Shown: positions 50,508 through 60,561, counted from the stretch's first letter. The stretch is DNA of 64,000 nucleotides from Chitinophagales bacterium (GCA_013298845.1 JAAFJN010000011.1:62001-126000); one strand, 5' to 3'. Numbers and translations are program-made. Notes: generated from the sequence alone by a model not told the origin.

Positions 50508-51191
50508 CTATCCCTTATACTGCTGCCACGTCAACCGCCGTTGGGTCAATTCAAAAGCCACCAAATTACCCATTTCCGCGCTTTGAAAACGGTCGTGGTA
50601 CACGCAGCCATTGTCAATATTGAGGTATTGTTGGTCCGATAAAGCGGCGAGTTGCGCCTGCGTTTCGGACAGCGTTTGTGGTGTGTGGCCGTGCACAATG
50701 ACGCGATTGCCCAGCCATGTATAATCAATATCGGCGTACCAGCCGCGTTTCCACAATACGCCCACGGTATCGGTGAGCGGCGCGGGATGTAAAAAACTAA
50801 GCCCGGCGTGCACGAGAATACAACCTTCGTCTTCGATGCAATATTCAAGATTTTCCAAAAACTGGATGTATTCTTCGGGTACGTGAGCAATATCGCCCAC
50901 CCCAAAACTGTCGAGGGTTTCCACGCCACCGGCCCGGAGCCACCGGCGCAATTCGTCGCGGTCGTTTCGGGCGTCGAGCATCATTTGTTCGTGGTTGCCG
51001 CGCAGGCACCGCACCGAATAGCCGTCTTTTTGCAGTTGTACAATGCAATCAATTACCCCTTTACTGTCGGGGCCGCGATCAACGTAATCGCCCAATACAT
51101 AAAGCGAATCGCTTTTGGTGAGACCAATGCCCTCCAAAAGCGATTCAAATGTACGGCGACAACCGTGAATATCAGAAATGGCAAACTTCAC
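50508..51191 (-). CDS. Calcineurin-like metallophosphoesterase (bacterial PPP type)
   Basis: A 227-residue cytoplasmic phosphatase of the PrpA/ApaH-like PPP group. All metal-ligand motifs are present: ISDIHGCRRTFESLL (residues 5-19), VLGDYVDRGPDSKGVID (about 32-48), CLRGNHEQMML (about 60-70), VHAGLSF and VIVHGHTP. Substrates in this group are phosphoproteins or dinucleoside polyphosphates and cannot be told apart here. It starts 15 bases downstream of the rpoD-type sigma gene on the same strand and is probably co-transcribed with it, with the lipoprotein gene following. Confidence 0.93.
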   Translation of the reverse strand: MKFAISDIHGCRRTFESLLEGIGLTKSDSLYVLGDYVDRGPDSKGVIDCIVQLQKDGYSVRCLRGNHEQMMLDARNDRDELRRWLRAGGVETLDSFGVGDIAHVPEEYIQFLENLEYCIEDEGCILVHAGLSFLHPAPLTDTVGVLWKRGWYADIDYTWLGNRVIVHGHTPQTLSETQAQLAALSDQQYLNIDNGCVYHDRFQSAEMGNLVAFELTQRRLTWQQYKG

Positions 51192-51206
51192 CGTTTTCGT
51201 TGTTTT

Positions 51207-52073
51207 TTATCCCAAATAAGCCTTCAAACCTTCGGCGGCGCGGGTACGGAGGCGGCTCAATGCACGGTCGCGCACCTGGCGCACGCGCTCGCGAGAGAGG
51301 CCAAAATATTCGCCAATTTCGTCGAGCGACATTACCGTTTGGCCATTTAAACCAAAATAAGCCGAAATCACGTCCCGTTCGCGGGGACCGAGGTGCGACA
51401 ACCCTTCGGCCACTTCATCGCGGAGCGATTGTGACATCAACTGAATATCGGGTTCGTTAGAATTTTCGGGTACCATCAAATCGAGCATGGTCGCGTCGTT
51501 GTCGTCGGAGTTGCCAATGGGCGCATCCAGTGAAACGTGGCGGATATTGCTGCGAATCATATTTTCCACTTCACGCGGCGAAAGATCCAGCGCCTCGGCG
51601 AGTTCGTCGTCGGTAGGTTCGCGTTCAAATTCCTGCATGAGTTCGATTACTTTGTCGTTGACTTTGTTGTACGAACTGGCTTTGCTCGTTGGAATACGAA
51701 CAATCCGGCTGTTTTCAACAATCGCCTGAAGAATGCATTGGCGAATCCACCAAACGGCGTAGGAGATAAATTTAAAGCCTTTGGTTTCGTCGAAACGGCG
51801 GGCGGCTTTGATCAAACCAACGTTACCTTCATTAATCAGGTCGGACAACGAAAGTCCCTGATTTTGGTATTGTTTGGCCACCGAAACCACAAAACGCAAA
51901 TTAGCCTGTGTCAATCGCTCCAACGCTTTTTCGTCACCCTGTCGGATTTTTTGAGCCAAACTAACCTCCTCTTCGGCGCTGATGAGGGGCAATTTACTGA
52001 TCTCGAGCAAATACTTCTCCAGAGCCAGGCTTTCGCGCGCTGTAATTTTGTGAGCAATTTTTAACTGACGCAT
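51207..52073 (-). CDS. rpoD: Primary sigma factor RpoD, Bacteroidota short form
   Basis: A 288-residue sigma-70 factor. It begins MRQLKIAHKITARESLALEK, the invariant N-terminus of the primary sigma factor of Bacteroidota, which lacks region 1.1. Region 1.2 (YLLEISKLPLISAEEEVSLA), region 2 (NLRFVVSVAKQYQNQGLSLS and FKFISYAVWWIRQCILQAI), region 3 and region 4 (LGPRERDVISAYFGLNG, EIGEYFGLSRERVRQVRDRA) are intact. It directs RNA polymerase to housekeeping promoters of the TTTG / TAnnTTTG type seen throughout this window. The frame extends to 52214 without family similarity; the ATG at 52073 matches orthologues. First gene of a likely operon with the phosphoesterase. Confidence 0.95.
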   Translation of the reverse strand: MRQLKIAHKITARESLALEKYLLEISKLPLISAEEEVSLAQKIRQGDEKALERLTQANLRFVVSVAKQYQNQGLSLSDLINEGNVGLIKAARRFDETKGFKFISYAVWWIRQCILQAIVENSRIVRIPTSKASSYNKVNDKVIELMQEFEREPTDDELAEALDLSPREVENMIRSNIRHVSLDAPIGNSDDNDATMLDLMVPENSNEPDIQLMSQSLRDEVAEGLSHLGPRERDVISAYFGLNGQTVMSLDEIGEYFGLSRERVRQVRDRALSRLRTRAAEGLKAYLG

Positions 52074-52222
52074 ATATTTAGAGTTATTGACTGTACTGTA
52101 AAAGATGAGTTGTTTGGCAAAAAGGTTTGGTATTCGACCACAAATAACTGGTATCCGGTACCGAATATTACTTAAATGGCAACGCTTACGTGAAATAACG
52201 AAAAACCGTGCCATTCTGTTAC

Positions 52223-52230
52223 TACTTTTG
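52223..52230 (+). promoter_or_regulatory. Possible promoter -7 box of pbpC
   Basis: TACTTTTG matches the consensus but lies 121 bases before the ATG at 52351, so the leader would be long. Confidence 0.35.
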
Positions 52231-52350
52231 TCTCAGAAACGCAAACCTCATTGATCAACACACCTTAACCTATAATGGTTAAATGACGTAAAAAGTTTCA
52301 ACGTCGTTCCAAATAACAGGCAAAAATGACTCAAAAATTTCAAAATATAG

Positions 52351-54822
52351 ATGTATAAAGGAAAAAATCTTAAATACATTACGCTTTTATGGACAAATAA
52401 GACAATTACCGCCGTAAAAGGTGGCTGGAGCAAGGTGCAAACCTGGGCCAAAACGCATCCGTACCGGGCCGGTGCCCTGGGGTTGTTGTTGTTGGTTTGG
52501 TTGTTTTGTTTACCCCGGCCGCTGTTTAATGCTCCTTATTGCGCCGTGCTGGAAGACCGCGACGGCGGCTTGCTGGGTGCCCGAATTGCCCGCGACGGCC
52601 AATGGCGGTTTCCGGTGAACGATTCTTTACCCGAAAAATACATCAAGGCGCTGCTGGTTTTTGAGGACAAAATGTTTTTTTACCACCCCGGCGTTAATCC
52701 GGTGAGCACGTTGCGCGCCCTGCAACAAAACCTGAGTGCCGGGCGCACCCTCAGCGGGGGCAGTACCATTACCATGCAGGTCATTCGGATGGCGCGCAAT
52801 AACCCGCCGCGCACCATTCCGCAAAAATTAGTGGAAATGTTTATGGCCACCCGGCTGGAACTCACTTATTCCAAAACCTCCATTTTACAACTGTACGCCG
52901 CCCACGCCCCTTACGGCGGCAACGTGGTGGGCATTGATGCGGCGTCGTGGCGGTATTTTGGCAAAAAATCCAACTCCGTGACCTGGTCCGAAGCCGCTTT
53001 GCTGGCCATTTTGCCCAATAGCCCGGCGCTGTTGCACCCCGGGCGCGGGCGCGAAATTTTGCGCGAAAAACGCAATCGCCTGTTGCAACGATTAGTGGAC
53101 GAAGGTTATATGGACGAATTTGAACTGGAACTGGCCAAAAGCGAACCTTTACCCGAAAAACCGTTGCCTTTGCCCCAACTGGCCCCTCATTTGCTCGATC
53201 GGTTACAAGCCCGCGCCGAGGCCCAAAAAAAAACCGTGGCCATACTTCAATCTACCGTTAAAAAAGAATTTCAGGTGCGCCTCGGGGAAATACTGAACCG
53301 CCGACAACAACTGTACAAAGGCAACGAAGTGCACAATCTGGCGGCCATTGTGATTGATGTTCCCACCGGCGAAGTGCTGGCCTACATCGGTAATGTGCAG
53401 GGTGCGGGCAGCGACCACAACGATCAGGTGGATATACTCACCGCGCCGCGCAGCACGGGTAGCATCCTGAAGCCGTATTTGTACGCCTGGAGCCTGCAAA
53501 GTGGCGATATTTTGCCTTACAGCCTGCTCCCCGACGTGCCCACTCAGTTCGGAGGTTATCGCCCGGAAAACTACCGCGAAACGTACGATGGTACGGTATC
53601 GGCGCAATTTGCGCTGGTGCGTTCGCTCAACGTGCCGTTTGTGCACCTGCTGCGCGACCACGGTTTGGAAAAATTTCACCACGAATTAAAATTGCTGGGG
53701 TTGACCACCGTCACCAAATCACCGGCGCACTACGGTCTTTCCCTGATTTTGGGTGGTGCCGAAGCCAATTTATCCGAAGTCACCAACGCCTACGCTTGTA
53801 TGGCCCGCCGCCTCGGTGGATTTTACCGGCGCAACGGCCGCATCAGCATGGATGATTTCCGGCCTTTGAGCCTGGTGCCATCACCCTACCCCATCAAAAT
53901 AGACCAACACCTGGTGCAGGAAAGCACCGGTTTGTCGCCTTCGGCCATTTGGCACACGTTTCAGGCCATGCTGGAAGTTGAACGCCCCAATAGTTCCGGT
54001 GAGTGGGAATTGTTCCGCTCCAGCCGCCGCATTGCCTGGAAAACGGGAACCAGTTTTGGCTTCCGCGATGCCTGGGCCGTAGGCACCAACGCCCGCTACG
54101 CCGTGGGAGTTTGGGTGGGCAACGCCGACGGTGAGGGTCGTCCGGGCCTGATTGGCGTGGATTTTGCCGCGCCCGTGTTGTTTGATATTTTTAACCAATT
54201 GCCCGGCGGCGACGAGTGGTTTGATCCGCCCTACGACGATATGATCCAAATTCCGGTGTGCCGCCAAAGTGGTTTCCGCGCCAACGAACACTGTACCGCC
54301 GATACCGTTTGGGTGGGAAAATCGGGGCTGAATGCCGCCGCCTGCACCTATCACCAACTGCTGCACCTTGATGCCAGCGGACAATATCAGGTGAACAGCG
54401 ATTGCGCGTCGCCGCAGGAAATGCAGCACGTGCCGTGGTTTATTCTTGATCCGCAAGCCGAGTACTATTACCGTAGCCGCCACCCGGAGTACGCCCCTCC
54501 CCCACTGTTTCGAAGCGATTGCGCGGGAGCCATTACCGAAACCGCCAAAACGCCGTTGCGCTTAATTTACCCCCGCGAAAACGCCCAGATTTTTGTGCCC
54601 GTTGACCTCGACGGGCAGTTGAGCAGCGTTATTTTCCACGCTACCCACCGCGAAGAAGGCACCGAATTGTACTGGCATTTGGACAATGAATTTATCGGTA
54701 CCACTTCCACGTTTCACCAATTTCCGCTGCAACCCTCGGTGGGCAAACACACGGTAACGCTGGTGGATAAACAAGGAAATCGGCACGTGCGGCATTTTGA
54801 GGTTTTGGCAAAAGCGCAATAA
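52351..54822 (+). CDS. pbpC: Penicillin-binding protein 1C
   Basis: A 823-residue class A penicillin-binding protein that polymerises and cross-links peptidoglycan. An N-terminal transmembrane helix (AGALGLLLLVWLFCLPRPLF, about 41-60) is followed by the GT51 glycosyltransferase: catalytic Glu in VFEDKMFFYHPGV (about 107-119) and GRTLSGGSTITMQVIRMARN. The transpeptidase has the serine in STGSILKPYLYAW (SxxK = SILK), SLN in VRSLNVPFVHLL and KTG in AWKTGTSFGFRDAWAVG. The C-terminal BiPBP_C domain of PBP1C (about 730-820) is present. Length fits PBP1C. It converges on a barrel gene with 3 bases between stops. Confidence 0.95.
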   Translation: MYKGKNLKYITLLWTNKTITAVKGGWSKVQTWAKTHPYRAGALGLLLLVWLFCLPRPLFNAPYCAVLEDRDGGLLGARIARDGQWRFPVNDSLPEKYIKALLVFEDKMFFYHPGVNPVSTLRALQQNLSAGRTLSGGSTITMQVIRMARNNPPRTIPQKLVEMFMATRLELTYSKTSILQLYAAHAPYGGNVVGIDAASWRYFGKKSNSVTWSEAALLAILPNSPALLHPGRGREILREKRNRLLQRLVDEGYMDEFELELAKSEPLPEKPLPLPQLAPHLLDRLQARAEAQKKTVAILQSTVKKEFQVRLGEILNRRQQLYKGNEVHNLAAIVIDVPTGEVLAYIGNVQGAGSDHNDQVDILTAPRSTGSILKPYLYAWSLQSGDILPYSLLPDVPTQFGGYRPENYRETYDGTVSAQFALVRSLNVPFVHLLRDHGLEKFHHELKLLGLTTVTKSPAHYGLSLILGGAEANLSEVTNAYACMARRLGGFYRRNGRISMDDFRPLSLVPSPYPIKIDQHLVQESTGLSPSAIWHTFQAMLEVERPNSSGEWELFRSSRRIAWKTGTSFGFRDAWAVGTNARYAVGVWVGNADGEGRPGLIGVDFAAPVLFDIFNQLPGGDEWFDPPYDDMIQIPVCRQSGFRANEHCTADTVWVGKSGLNAAACTYHQLLHLDASGQYQVNSDCASPQEMQHVPWFILDPQAEYYYRSRHPEYAPPPLFRSDCAGAITETAKTPLRLIYPRENAQIFVPVDLDGQLSSVIFHATHREEGTELYWHLDNEFIGTTSTFHQFPLQPSVGKHTVTLVDKQGNRHVRHFEVLAKAQ

Positions 54823-54825
54823 AAA

Positions 54826-55494
54826 TTACAGGCGGATACTCCAACCCAACTGGGCATAAAATGGAATAAATGGTTTAGTCTTAAAATCCTGCGTAACAAC
54901 GGAACCGGCTTTTAAGTAAACATCGCTGCGCCACACCGAATATCCGGCCTGAATCCCGTTGAAAAAATTGCCTCCGGTGGCGGGTTCGTACCAGCCATCC
55001 TGCACGCCCGGAAAGTTTTCCCGGTAGGCTTCACCGTGTTTAAAATGCGTCACAATGGCTTTGTCAAAACCAACATCCGCCGCCAAAAACCACCGACGCC
55101 GGTAAAAACCCGCCGTTGCCGACACTTCACAACCGAAGTTGACGAGCCGCGCCGAACTATTTTCAAAACGCCGGAAAACACCCTGGCCATTGGCGCTGAT
55201 TTGCCAACTCCGCCACCGCACCAGCCGGGTTTGCACCCCGATTTTGGTTTTTAAATCGTCCAAAAATGTATTCCCCGACGGGTGCGAATGGGCAATATTG
55301 AGCAAAACCGGGCGCGATACCGGCAACCGATACGCGTACGAAATGCCATAGGTCACACCATTGTCAAGCCCCGCATTGACATTTAAAATATGTCGCTGCG
55401 CCGGGGTAAACCGCGCCCAGTTCAACGTTTGGCTTATACCCGACTGCACGCTCAGCAATTTGATCAAAAACAATAAAAAAGTAACTTTTTTCAC
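54826..55494 (-). CDS. Outer membrane beta-barrel protein
   Basis: A 222-residue protein with a signal peptide (KKVTFLLFLIKLLSVQSGIS region) and about ten amphipathic strands, ending YAQLGWSIRL with a terminal hydrophobic/aromatic strand. It begins at a GTG; the stop codon of the upstream hydrolase gene lies one base away, so translation is probably coupled. No family was recognised with certainty. It converges tightly on pbpC. Confidence 0.75.
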   Translation of the reverse strand: MKKVTFLLFLIKLLSVQSGISQTLNWARFTPAQRHILNVNAGLDNGVTYGISYAYRLPVSRPVLLNIAHSHPSGNTFLDDLKTKIGVQTRLVRWRSWQISANGQGVFRRFENSSARLVNFGCEVSATAGFYRRRWFLAADVGFDKAIVTHFKHGEAYRENFPGVQDGWYEPATGGNFFNGIQAGYSVWRSDVYLKAGSVVTQDFKTKPFIPFYAQLGWSIRL

Positions 55495-55495
55495 G

Positions 55496-56500
55496 TTATT
55501 TTAGTTGGTTTAAGAAGTGAAGCATGGTAGGAAAGGTATTATCCCAACCCGTTGGAAACGACAACATATCGTGTCCGGCCCCGTTGGTACGGAACAATTC
55601 TACGCGTTTAAAATGGCTCGAAACGCGCTCGGCGTGGGCCTGTCCGTACGCCGTGTTGCGCTCGCTGTACAGGAACAAGACGGGTTTATCGTATTGGTGG
55701 AGGTTGGTGGTAAAATCAATGTTGTTTCGGTCTCCGTAGTCGCGCAGCGTGGTATTAATCACCGCACCCGAACGCCAGAACGGTAACGGGCCTTCATTAC
55801 CGACGGGACTATCGCCGGTATCTTCAGCGGCGGCCAGCAAGGCGAATTTGTAATCCAGCATTTCGTGGTCGTTTTCTTTGCCCGTTAAAAATTGGTCTTG
55901 ATAAACCACATCGTTGGCGGTTTCGCCCAATAAACTATACGCAAACAACCGCGAAAAATAATCTTCTACTTCGGCCCATTGCAAACCTCCCGGCTCGCCC
56001 ACAATCACTCCGTCAATGGCCTCCGGATAGGTATTGATATAGGCAGCGGCCAGCATTCCGCCCCACGAATGCCCCAAAAGAAACACTTTTTGAGCCGGAT
56101 CTGTGCGATAATGCGCAATAACCCCGCTCAGTTCATCGTAAAGTACCTGCATGGACGTGTAAGAATCGGCCGGAAACCGCTGCGATAACCCGGAACCGCG
56201 TTGATCGAAAAACACTACGCGATACCCTTGGTCGGCAAAGGCTTTGCAATTGAGTAAATACCGATAATCGGCACCGGGGCCGCCGTGTAACACCAACAGC
56301 AGCGCACTGTCGGGGTGCCCAAATGCTTCGGCGTGCAACCGGGCACCATTCACCGTAATGGCCGGAATACTGTTGTCCTGGTCGGCGGTACGCGGCACTA
56401 AAAAACCGCCCTCGTGCGCATCACGGTCTTTACTACAGGACAAAAAAAGGAGGGCAAACAGCAGCAAGGCCGCCATTTGTACTGTTGTTTTTGAATACAT
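55496..56500 (-). CDS. Alpha/beta hydrolase lipoprotein, proline-iminopeptidase-like
   Basis: A 334-residue protein with a lipoprotein signal (MYSKTTVQMAALLLFALLFL then SCSK, Cys22). The alpha/beta hydrolase domain shows the oxyanion motif VLHGGPGADYRYLLN (about 72-86), FFDQRGSGLSQRF (about 97-109), nucleophile Ser in LLGHSWGGMLAAAY (about 142-155) and the catalytic His in TNGAGHDML near the C-terminus. HGGPG plus DQRGSGLS is the signature of the prolyl aminopeptidase (S33) group, although substrates vary. The usual acid lies in FLYSERNTAYG, where the sequence has Glu rather than Asp. It is the upstream gene of a coupled pair with the barrel. Confidence 0.88.
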   Translation of the reverse strand: MYSKTTVQMAALLLFALLFLSCSKDRDAHEGGFLVPRTADQDNSIPAITVNGARLHAEAFGHPDSALLLVLHGGPGADYRYLLNCKAFADQGYRVVFFDQRGSGLSQRFPADSYTSMQVLYDELSGVIAHYRTDPAQKVFLLGHSWGGMLAAAYINTYPEAIDGVIVGEPGGLQWAEVEDYFSRLFAYSLLGETANDVVYQDQFLTGKENDHEMLDYKFALLAAAEDTGDSPVGNEGPLPFWRSGAVINTTLRDYGDRNNIDFTTNLHQYDKPVLFLYSERNTAYGQAHAERVSSHFKRVELFRTNGAGHDMLSFPTGWDNTFPTMLHFLNQLK

Positions 56501-56577
56501 GGCTTAATTTTTCCGTTGAGTAATGTGTTTCAACTACCCTGAGACACCGGAAACAAATTTCACCCTGATACCCGCGG

Positions 56578-58761
56578 TTAAATCTTCCCGATTTCCCGCT
56601 TTTTGCCATCCACCCAAATGTACCGGCGCGCGTCGCCTTTGCGGATAAAATGCGCGTTGCGGTGCATACCCAACGTGTGGTAATACGTCAGGCCAAACGA
56701 CGGCAGGATATAATAGTCTCTTTTAACAAAAATCGTGTACAAATCCATGTTGATACTCATTTTGTCTTTTTTCAAAAATGGCGGGGCAAACTGCGCGCCC
56801 AAATTATTGATCCACACCAAATGCGTACTCGAAGTGGAGGTATTGTCGGAAAAACGGCTGGTAAAACGGCCCACGCCCAAACCCGCGCCAGTGTACACCC
56901 ACAACGGCGAATAGTAGTTGATCACGGCTCCTGCCATGTACCCTTCCGAGGTACGGCGCGGTGCCGGCGTGATGTAATCAAAATCTTTCCAGGCGTAAGC
57001 GGCCACGGCTTTAAAACCCAAATCGGGTAGGCGGTCGCGGTTGCGGCGGCTAAAACTGATGCGGCGGCGGTGCTCGTACTCCACTTTTACGCTGGATACG
57101 TTTACACCCCATTCAAACCCAAAACCCACGTGTACGCTGTTGGTAATCAGGTCGGGGTTATTGATGATGTAAATATGTTCCGCCTCGCGCAGGGTTTTGG
57201 TGCCGTAAATCCGCTTGAGTTCATTATCGTTCTGAATCAGGAGGGTTTTCAGGTTGGGGTAATTGCGCCAATCGGGCATTTGGTGGAGTTTATTGTTCTC
57301 GTACAGGTAAATTTCGGTGAGTTGGTCCGAGGGTTTCCAATTGATGATACTCGACAAACTATCGCAATTATTGATCCGCACCGACTGCAATTGCACCGGC
57401 GGTGCGAAATACGTCAATTGCGACAATTGGTCAATGGATAACGATTTGAGGTGGGTATTTTGGTCCAAACCATCCAGCCGCGACGTGCGCATGCGCGATA
57501 AACTGAGGAGTTCCAGCAATTTGAGGTTATTGATCCGAAGCGTATCGTCGCGCAAATCGGCCAGGCGCAATTCTACCAAATTGTTATTGTCCTGCAACAA
57601 TCGGCTAACGCGGACCTGCGGACTGGTGCGGGTTTCAAAGGCACGCAATTCGCAGCAGCCTTCTACCCAAGTTAGCGCTGGGCAATTATCAATGGTCAGG
57701 CGTTGAAGCGTGGGCAATTGATCCAAATTATTGAGCGCGTACAAATTTTGGTTATTGCGTACAATGAGTTGTTTTAAATGGGGCAACTGGACCCAATTTT
57801 TTAAAATGCGGAGGTTAATGCATTGGTCAAAAGTCACCGATACCACATTGGGCATTTTGGCTAAAATACCGGGCAAATGGTTAAAATTGAACTGATTATC
57901 CACAAACTGAATATTTTTAATGGCCTGATAACCCGCCATTTCCCGGGGCAGGGTCCACCAATCACCCTTTAGTTCCACCACATCCTGGCCGTCGCGGTAT
58001 TTGTTTTTAAAACCGCGAAACAGGGAATCAACGTGGTTAATTTGGCCCAATCTTTTTTGTTCAAATTTACCTTCCCAGGGAATAGCCCGCAAGAAAAACA
58101 GCACGGAATCGTAGTGAAACCGCGCCGAATCGAGGGCACCCGCCATAAACCGCTGTTCCGCGTAAATGCCGTGCTGCGATGCCCGCACAAAATGCGCCAG
58201 GGTATCGCTCGGTTGCAGAAACCGCGCCAGGGCAAAATACGTGAGCGCGTTTTGGTAATCGCGGGTTTGGGTAATGGTGTCGTAGGTAAAATGCTGAATG
58301 GCCGTTTTGTACAAATACTGCGCGGTGCTGCTGTCGGCAAAGGTATTTTGCAACTCGCGGCCTTTGGCGATCAGGGTTTGAACGGTATCGAGCAGGACGC
58401 GAATGGAATCAAAAGCCTCGGCGGCAATTTGGCGGTTGCGTTCGGCTTCAACGCGGCTTTTGGTTTCGGCAATTTTGGCCGTTATCGCAAATTGTAACGC
58501 GGCTTGGGCTTTGCGGCGATCGTTTTCGGCCACACTTTTGAGACTGTCAATTTTTTCAAAAATATCAAAAATCTCTTTTTCAATGTTGTCACCCAAGTCT
58601 TCTTTACAATCGCCTTTAGCCGCCTGAAATTGTTTCAGCGCCAGCCGAAGATTACCGGAGGCTTTGGTAGCGCGGGCAATCTTGAGTTTTTCATCACAAT
58701 CCTGCGCAATGGATATTTGGGCAAAAAATGCCAAAAAACAGCATAAAAGTATCTTTTTCAT
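56578..58761 (-). CDS. Exported LRR-like protein with C-terminal outer membrane barrel (third gene of SIR2/STAND operon)
   Basis: A 727-residue protein. Signal peptide MKKILLCCFLAFFAQISIAQ. A helical, partly coiled-coil region covers about 25-260 (AENDRRKAQAALQFAITAKI, then ETKSRVEAERNRQ) with a TPR-like segment (RDYQNALTYFALARFLQPSD). A leucine-rich-repeat-like array covers about 270-540 (LRILKNWVQLPHLKQLIVRN, NNLDQLPTLQRLTIDNCPAL). A C-terminal beta-barrel part runs from about 545 (SVHVGFGFEWGVNVSSVKVE) to the end. Its ATG directly follows the TAA of the STAND gene, so it is translationally coupled. A similar N-terminal plus LRR layout occurs in Bacteroidota proteins next to STAND NTPases, but a function is not known. 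Probably a periplasm-facing outer membrane partner. Confidence 0.8.
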   Translation of the reverse strand: MKKILLCCFLAFFAQISIAQDCDEKLKIARATKASGNLRLALKQFQAAKGDCKEDLGDNIEKEIFDIFEKIDSLKSVAENDRRKAQAALQFAITAKIAETKSRVEAERNRQIAAEAFDSIRVLLDTVQTLIAKGRELQNTFADSSTAQYLYKTAIQHFTYDTITQTRDYQNALTYFALARFLQPSDTLAHFVRASQHGIYAEQRFMAGALDSARFHYDSVLFFLRAIPWEGKFEQKRLGQINHVDSLFRGFKNKYRDGQDVVELKGDWWTLPREMAGYQAIKNIQFVDNQFNFNHLPGILAKMPNVVSVTFDQCINLRILKNWVQLPHLKQLIVRNNQNLYALNNLDQLPTLQRLTIDNCPALTWVEGCCELRAFETRTSPQVRVSRLLQDNNNLVELRLADLRDDTLRINNLKLLELLSLSRMRTSRLDGLDQNTHLKSLSIDQLSQLTYFAPPVQLQSVRINNCDSLSSIINWKPSDQLTEIYLYENNKLHQMPDWRNYPNLKTLLIQNDNELKRIYGTKTLREAEHIYIINNPDLITNSVHVGFGFEWGVNVSSVKVEYEHRRRISFSRRNRDRLPDLGFKAVAAYAWKDFDYITPAPRRTSEGYMAGAVINYYSPLWVYTGAGLGVGRFTSRFSDNTSTSSTHLVWINNLGAQFAPPFLKKDKMSINMDLYTIFVKRDYYILPSFGLTYYHTLGMHRNAHFIRKGDARRYIWVDGKKREIGKI

Positions 58762-60561
58762 TTATTTTTCCAGTTCGTTCAAAATTCGGTCGTACGGCGT
58801 AAAGGTTTTTTCCAAACTGTCAATGCGGTGCAGCAGTTGTTCTTTTTGGGCCGCCGAAACCATAAATGCGGCTTCTTTTTCCAACTTGATCTGGTTGACA
58901 AGTTTTTCTTTTTTGGTATCAACTACTTTTTTCAAAGCCTCGTTGGCTTTGGCGCGTTGTTCTTCGGCGGTTATCCGCGCATTAACGGCATCCTCTTTAA
59001 GTTTTTCGGCTTTTTCGCGTTGTACCACGGCCCAAAGGCCCATCAAAGCCGCCAAAATAAAGCCCACCACCGCCGCAATGGCCGTTCGGCGGGCCGCTTT
59101 CCGGCGGCGATCGGCCACTTTCCGGGCTTCGCGCTCGCGTTGGGCGTCCAATTCGGCCTGAACGGCGCGCGCTTCGGCGGCGGCCCGCTCCTGTTTGGCG
59201 AGCAGTTCTTCGGCTTGTTTGCGGTTATCGTTGCGCGAATTGAGCAGCGGCGCCAGCAACACATCGTGGCTCACCTCATAGTGCACCCGCCCGTTGATGG
59301 TTTCGCGGCGAATCAGGAATTTGTCCTCCAGATAATCCAAAATATCCTGCCCCAACACCATTTGGTGGTTGTGCTGCATGGTTTCGCGCAGCATATCCTT
59401 GTCAATACTGATGCGCCGGATGTCCGACATATCCTCGCCGATGACCATTTCCTCTTCCAACATGGTGTAAGCGGTGCGGCGGCTGGTTTCATCGGGCAAA
59501 TCGGCGAGGCGATCTTCGTAATATTGTTCGTAAATCTGGTCAAAATCCGGCAAATCCGATTCCTGCACCAATACCGGCTGCTCCCCTTTGTTTTTGCGGG
59601 TGGTATTCACAATATTTTGCTCAATGGTTTGGCAAACAATCTGCAACTGGAATGCCTCAATCTGGCTTTGCGCTTCTAATTCGTTGTTATTCGCGTTGGT
59701 GCGGTGGGCGTTGCTGAGTTCAAAAATAATTTTCCGCAGGGCCGCTGGTTCGTATTGAAACGGTTTTTTCACCAAAAAACGGCCACTTTCGAGCAACGCG
59801 GGGCGCACAATGGCTTCTTCGGCCTGGGCTTCCGAAAGGGCTTTTAACTCGTAGCGGGTTTGCAAAATAACCGGTAATTCTTCCCGCATACTGTTGAGCA
59901 GGTGAATCCGATCGGAGCGAATGGAGAACAGGGTGTGCACCTCCATCGGTTTGTGCAATTTGCTTTTGGTGCTCCGGTCGAGGTCGGTCATGCCGTCGCG
60001 GACGACCTGCGGGATACGGGTGTACAGCAGTTCACTCAATTGTTGGCGGAACTGCGCCTGTGCATCGGAGGGATAGGAAAAAAACTCTTCAAATTGGTCA
60101 AAAATGAGAAAAAAACGCTTTTGCCCCACCGTTTTGCTGCTTTTAAAGGCGCCCCAAAAGGTTTGATCTACGTTTTGGGTACGCAAAAAAGTCTGTACAT
60201 CGGGGTCGGTATCATCGCTGCCCACGCATTCGCGGAGTTTTTGCAACAATGTATCGCTGGGCATGGAAGCGGCATTTTTACCAAAAAGATTAAATCGAAT
60301 ATAGACGGGGCAATTGTGTACCTCGTATTCGTCGCCCGTTTCCTCGTGCACGCGCACGAGCGGTTGGGCAATCAAATCGGGAATAAGACCGGCTTTGACC
60401 AACGACGATTTACCATAACCGGATTTGCCAAAAAGCAGGACCAATTGCTCGCGGCTGACCAAATCGAGCAAATCGGTTTTATCACGATCGCGCCCGAAAA
60501 AGAGCGCGGCATCGGTGGATTCGAAGGGTTTTACCCCGGGATAGCGGTGAATGGCGTTCAT
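58762..60561 (-). CDS. STAND-type NTPase with transmembrane helix and coiled coil
   Basis: A 599-residue protein. The start, YPGVKPFESTDAALFFGRDR, is the typical entry to nSTAND1-type domains. Walker A is LFGKSGYGKSSLVKAG (residues 44-59) and Walker B RFFLIFDQFEEFF (149-161). A sensor-like SIRSDRIHLLNSM and a winged-helix-like region follow to about 440. A Lys/Arg/Ala-rich coiled coil precedes a transmembrane helix at about 490-512 (AIAAVVGFILAALMGLWAVV), and a second coiled coil ends the protein. No WD40 or TPR sensor repeats are fused, unlike many STAND proteins. Its ATG overlaps the stop of the SIR2-like gene (ATGA), and its stop touches the next start. The helix would anchor it in the inner membrane with the NTPase in the cytoplasm. 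Confidence 0.9.
   Translation of the reverse strand: MNAIHRYPGVKPFESTDAALFFGRDRDKTDLLDLVSREQLVLLFGKSGYGKSSLVKAGLIPDLIAQPLVRVHEETGDEYEVHNCPVYIRFNLFGKNAASMPSDTLLQKLRECVGSDDTDPDVQTFLRTQNVDQTFWGAFKSSKTVGQKRFFLIFDQFEEFFSYPSDAQAQFRQQLSELLYTRIPQVVRDGMTDLDRSTKSKLHKPMEVHTLFSIRSDRIHLLNSMREELPVILQTRYELKALSEAQAEEAIVRPALLESGRFLVKKPFQYEPAALRKIIFELSNAHRTNANNNELEAQSQIEAFQLQIVCQTIEQNIVNTTRKNKGEQPVLVQESDLPDFDQIYEQYYEDRLADLPDETSRRTAYTMLEEEMVIGEDMSDIRRISIDKDMLRETMQHNHQMVLGQDILDYLEDKFLIRRETINGRVHYEVSHDVLLAPLLNSRNDNRKQAEELLAKQERAAAEARAVQAELDAQREREARKVADRRRKAARRTAIAAVVGFILAALMGLWAVVQREKAEKLKEDAVNARITAEEQRAKANEALKKVVDTKKEKLVNQIKLEKEAAFMVSAAQKEQLLHRIDSLEKTFTPYDRILNELEK

Noticed and set aside
58762-60561. Canonical Avs or NLR-type antiviral sensor
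   Set aside because: There are no C-terminal sensor repeats and the effector is a separate protein, so a known Avs type cannot be assigned.
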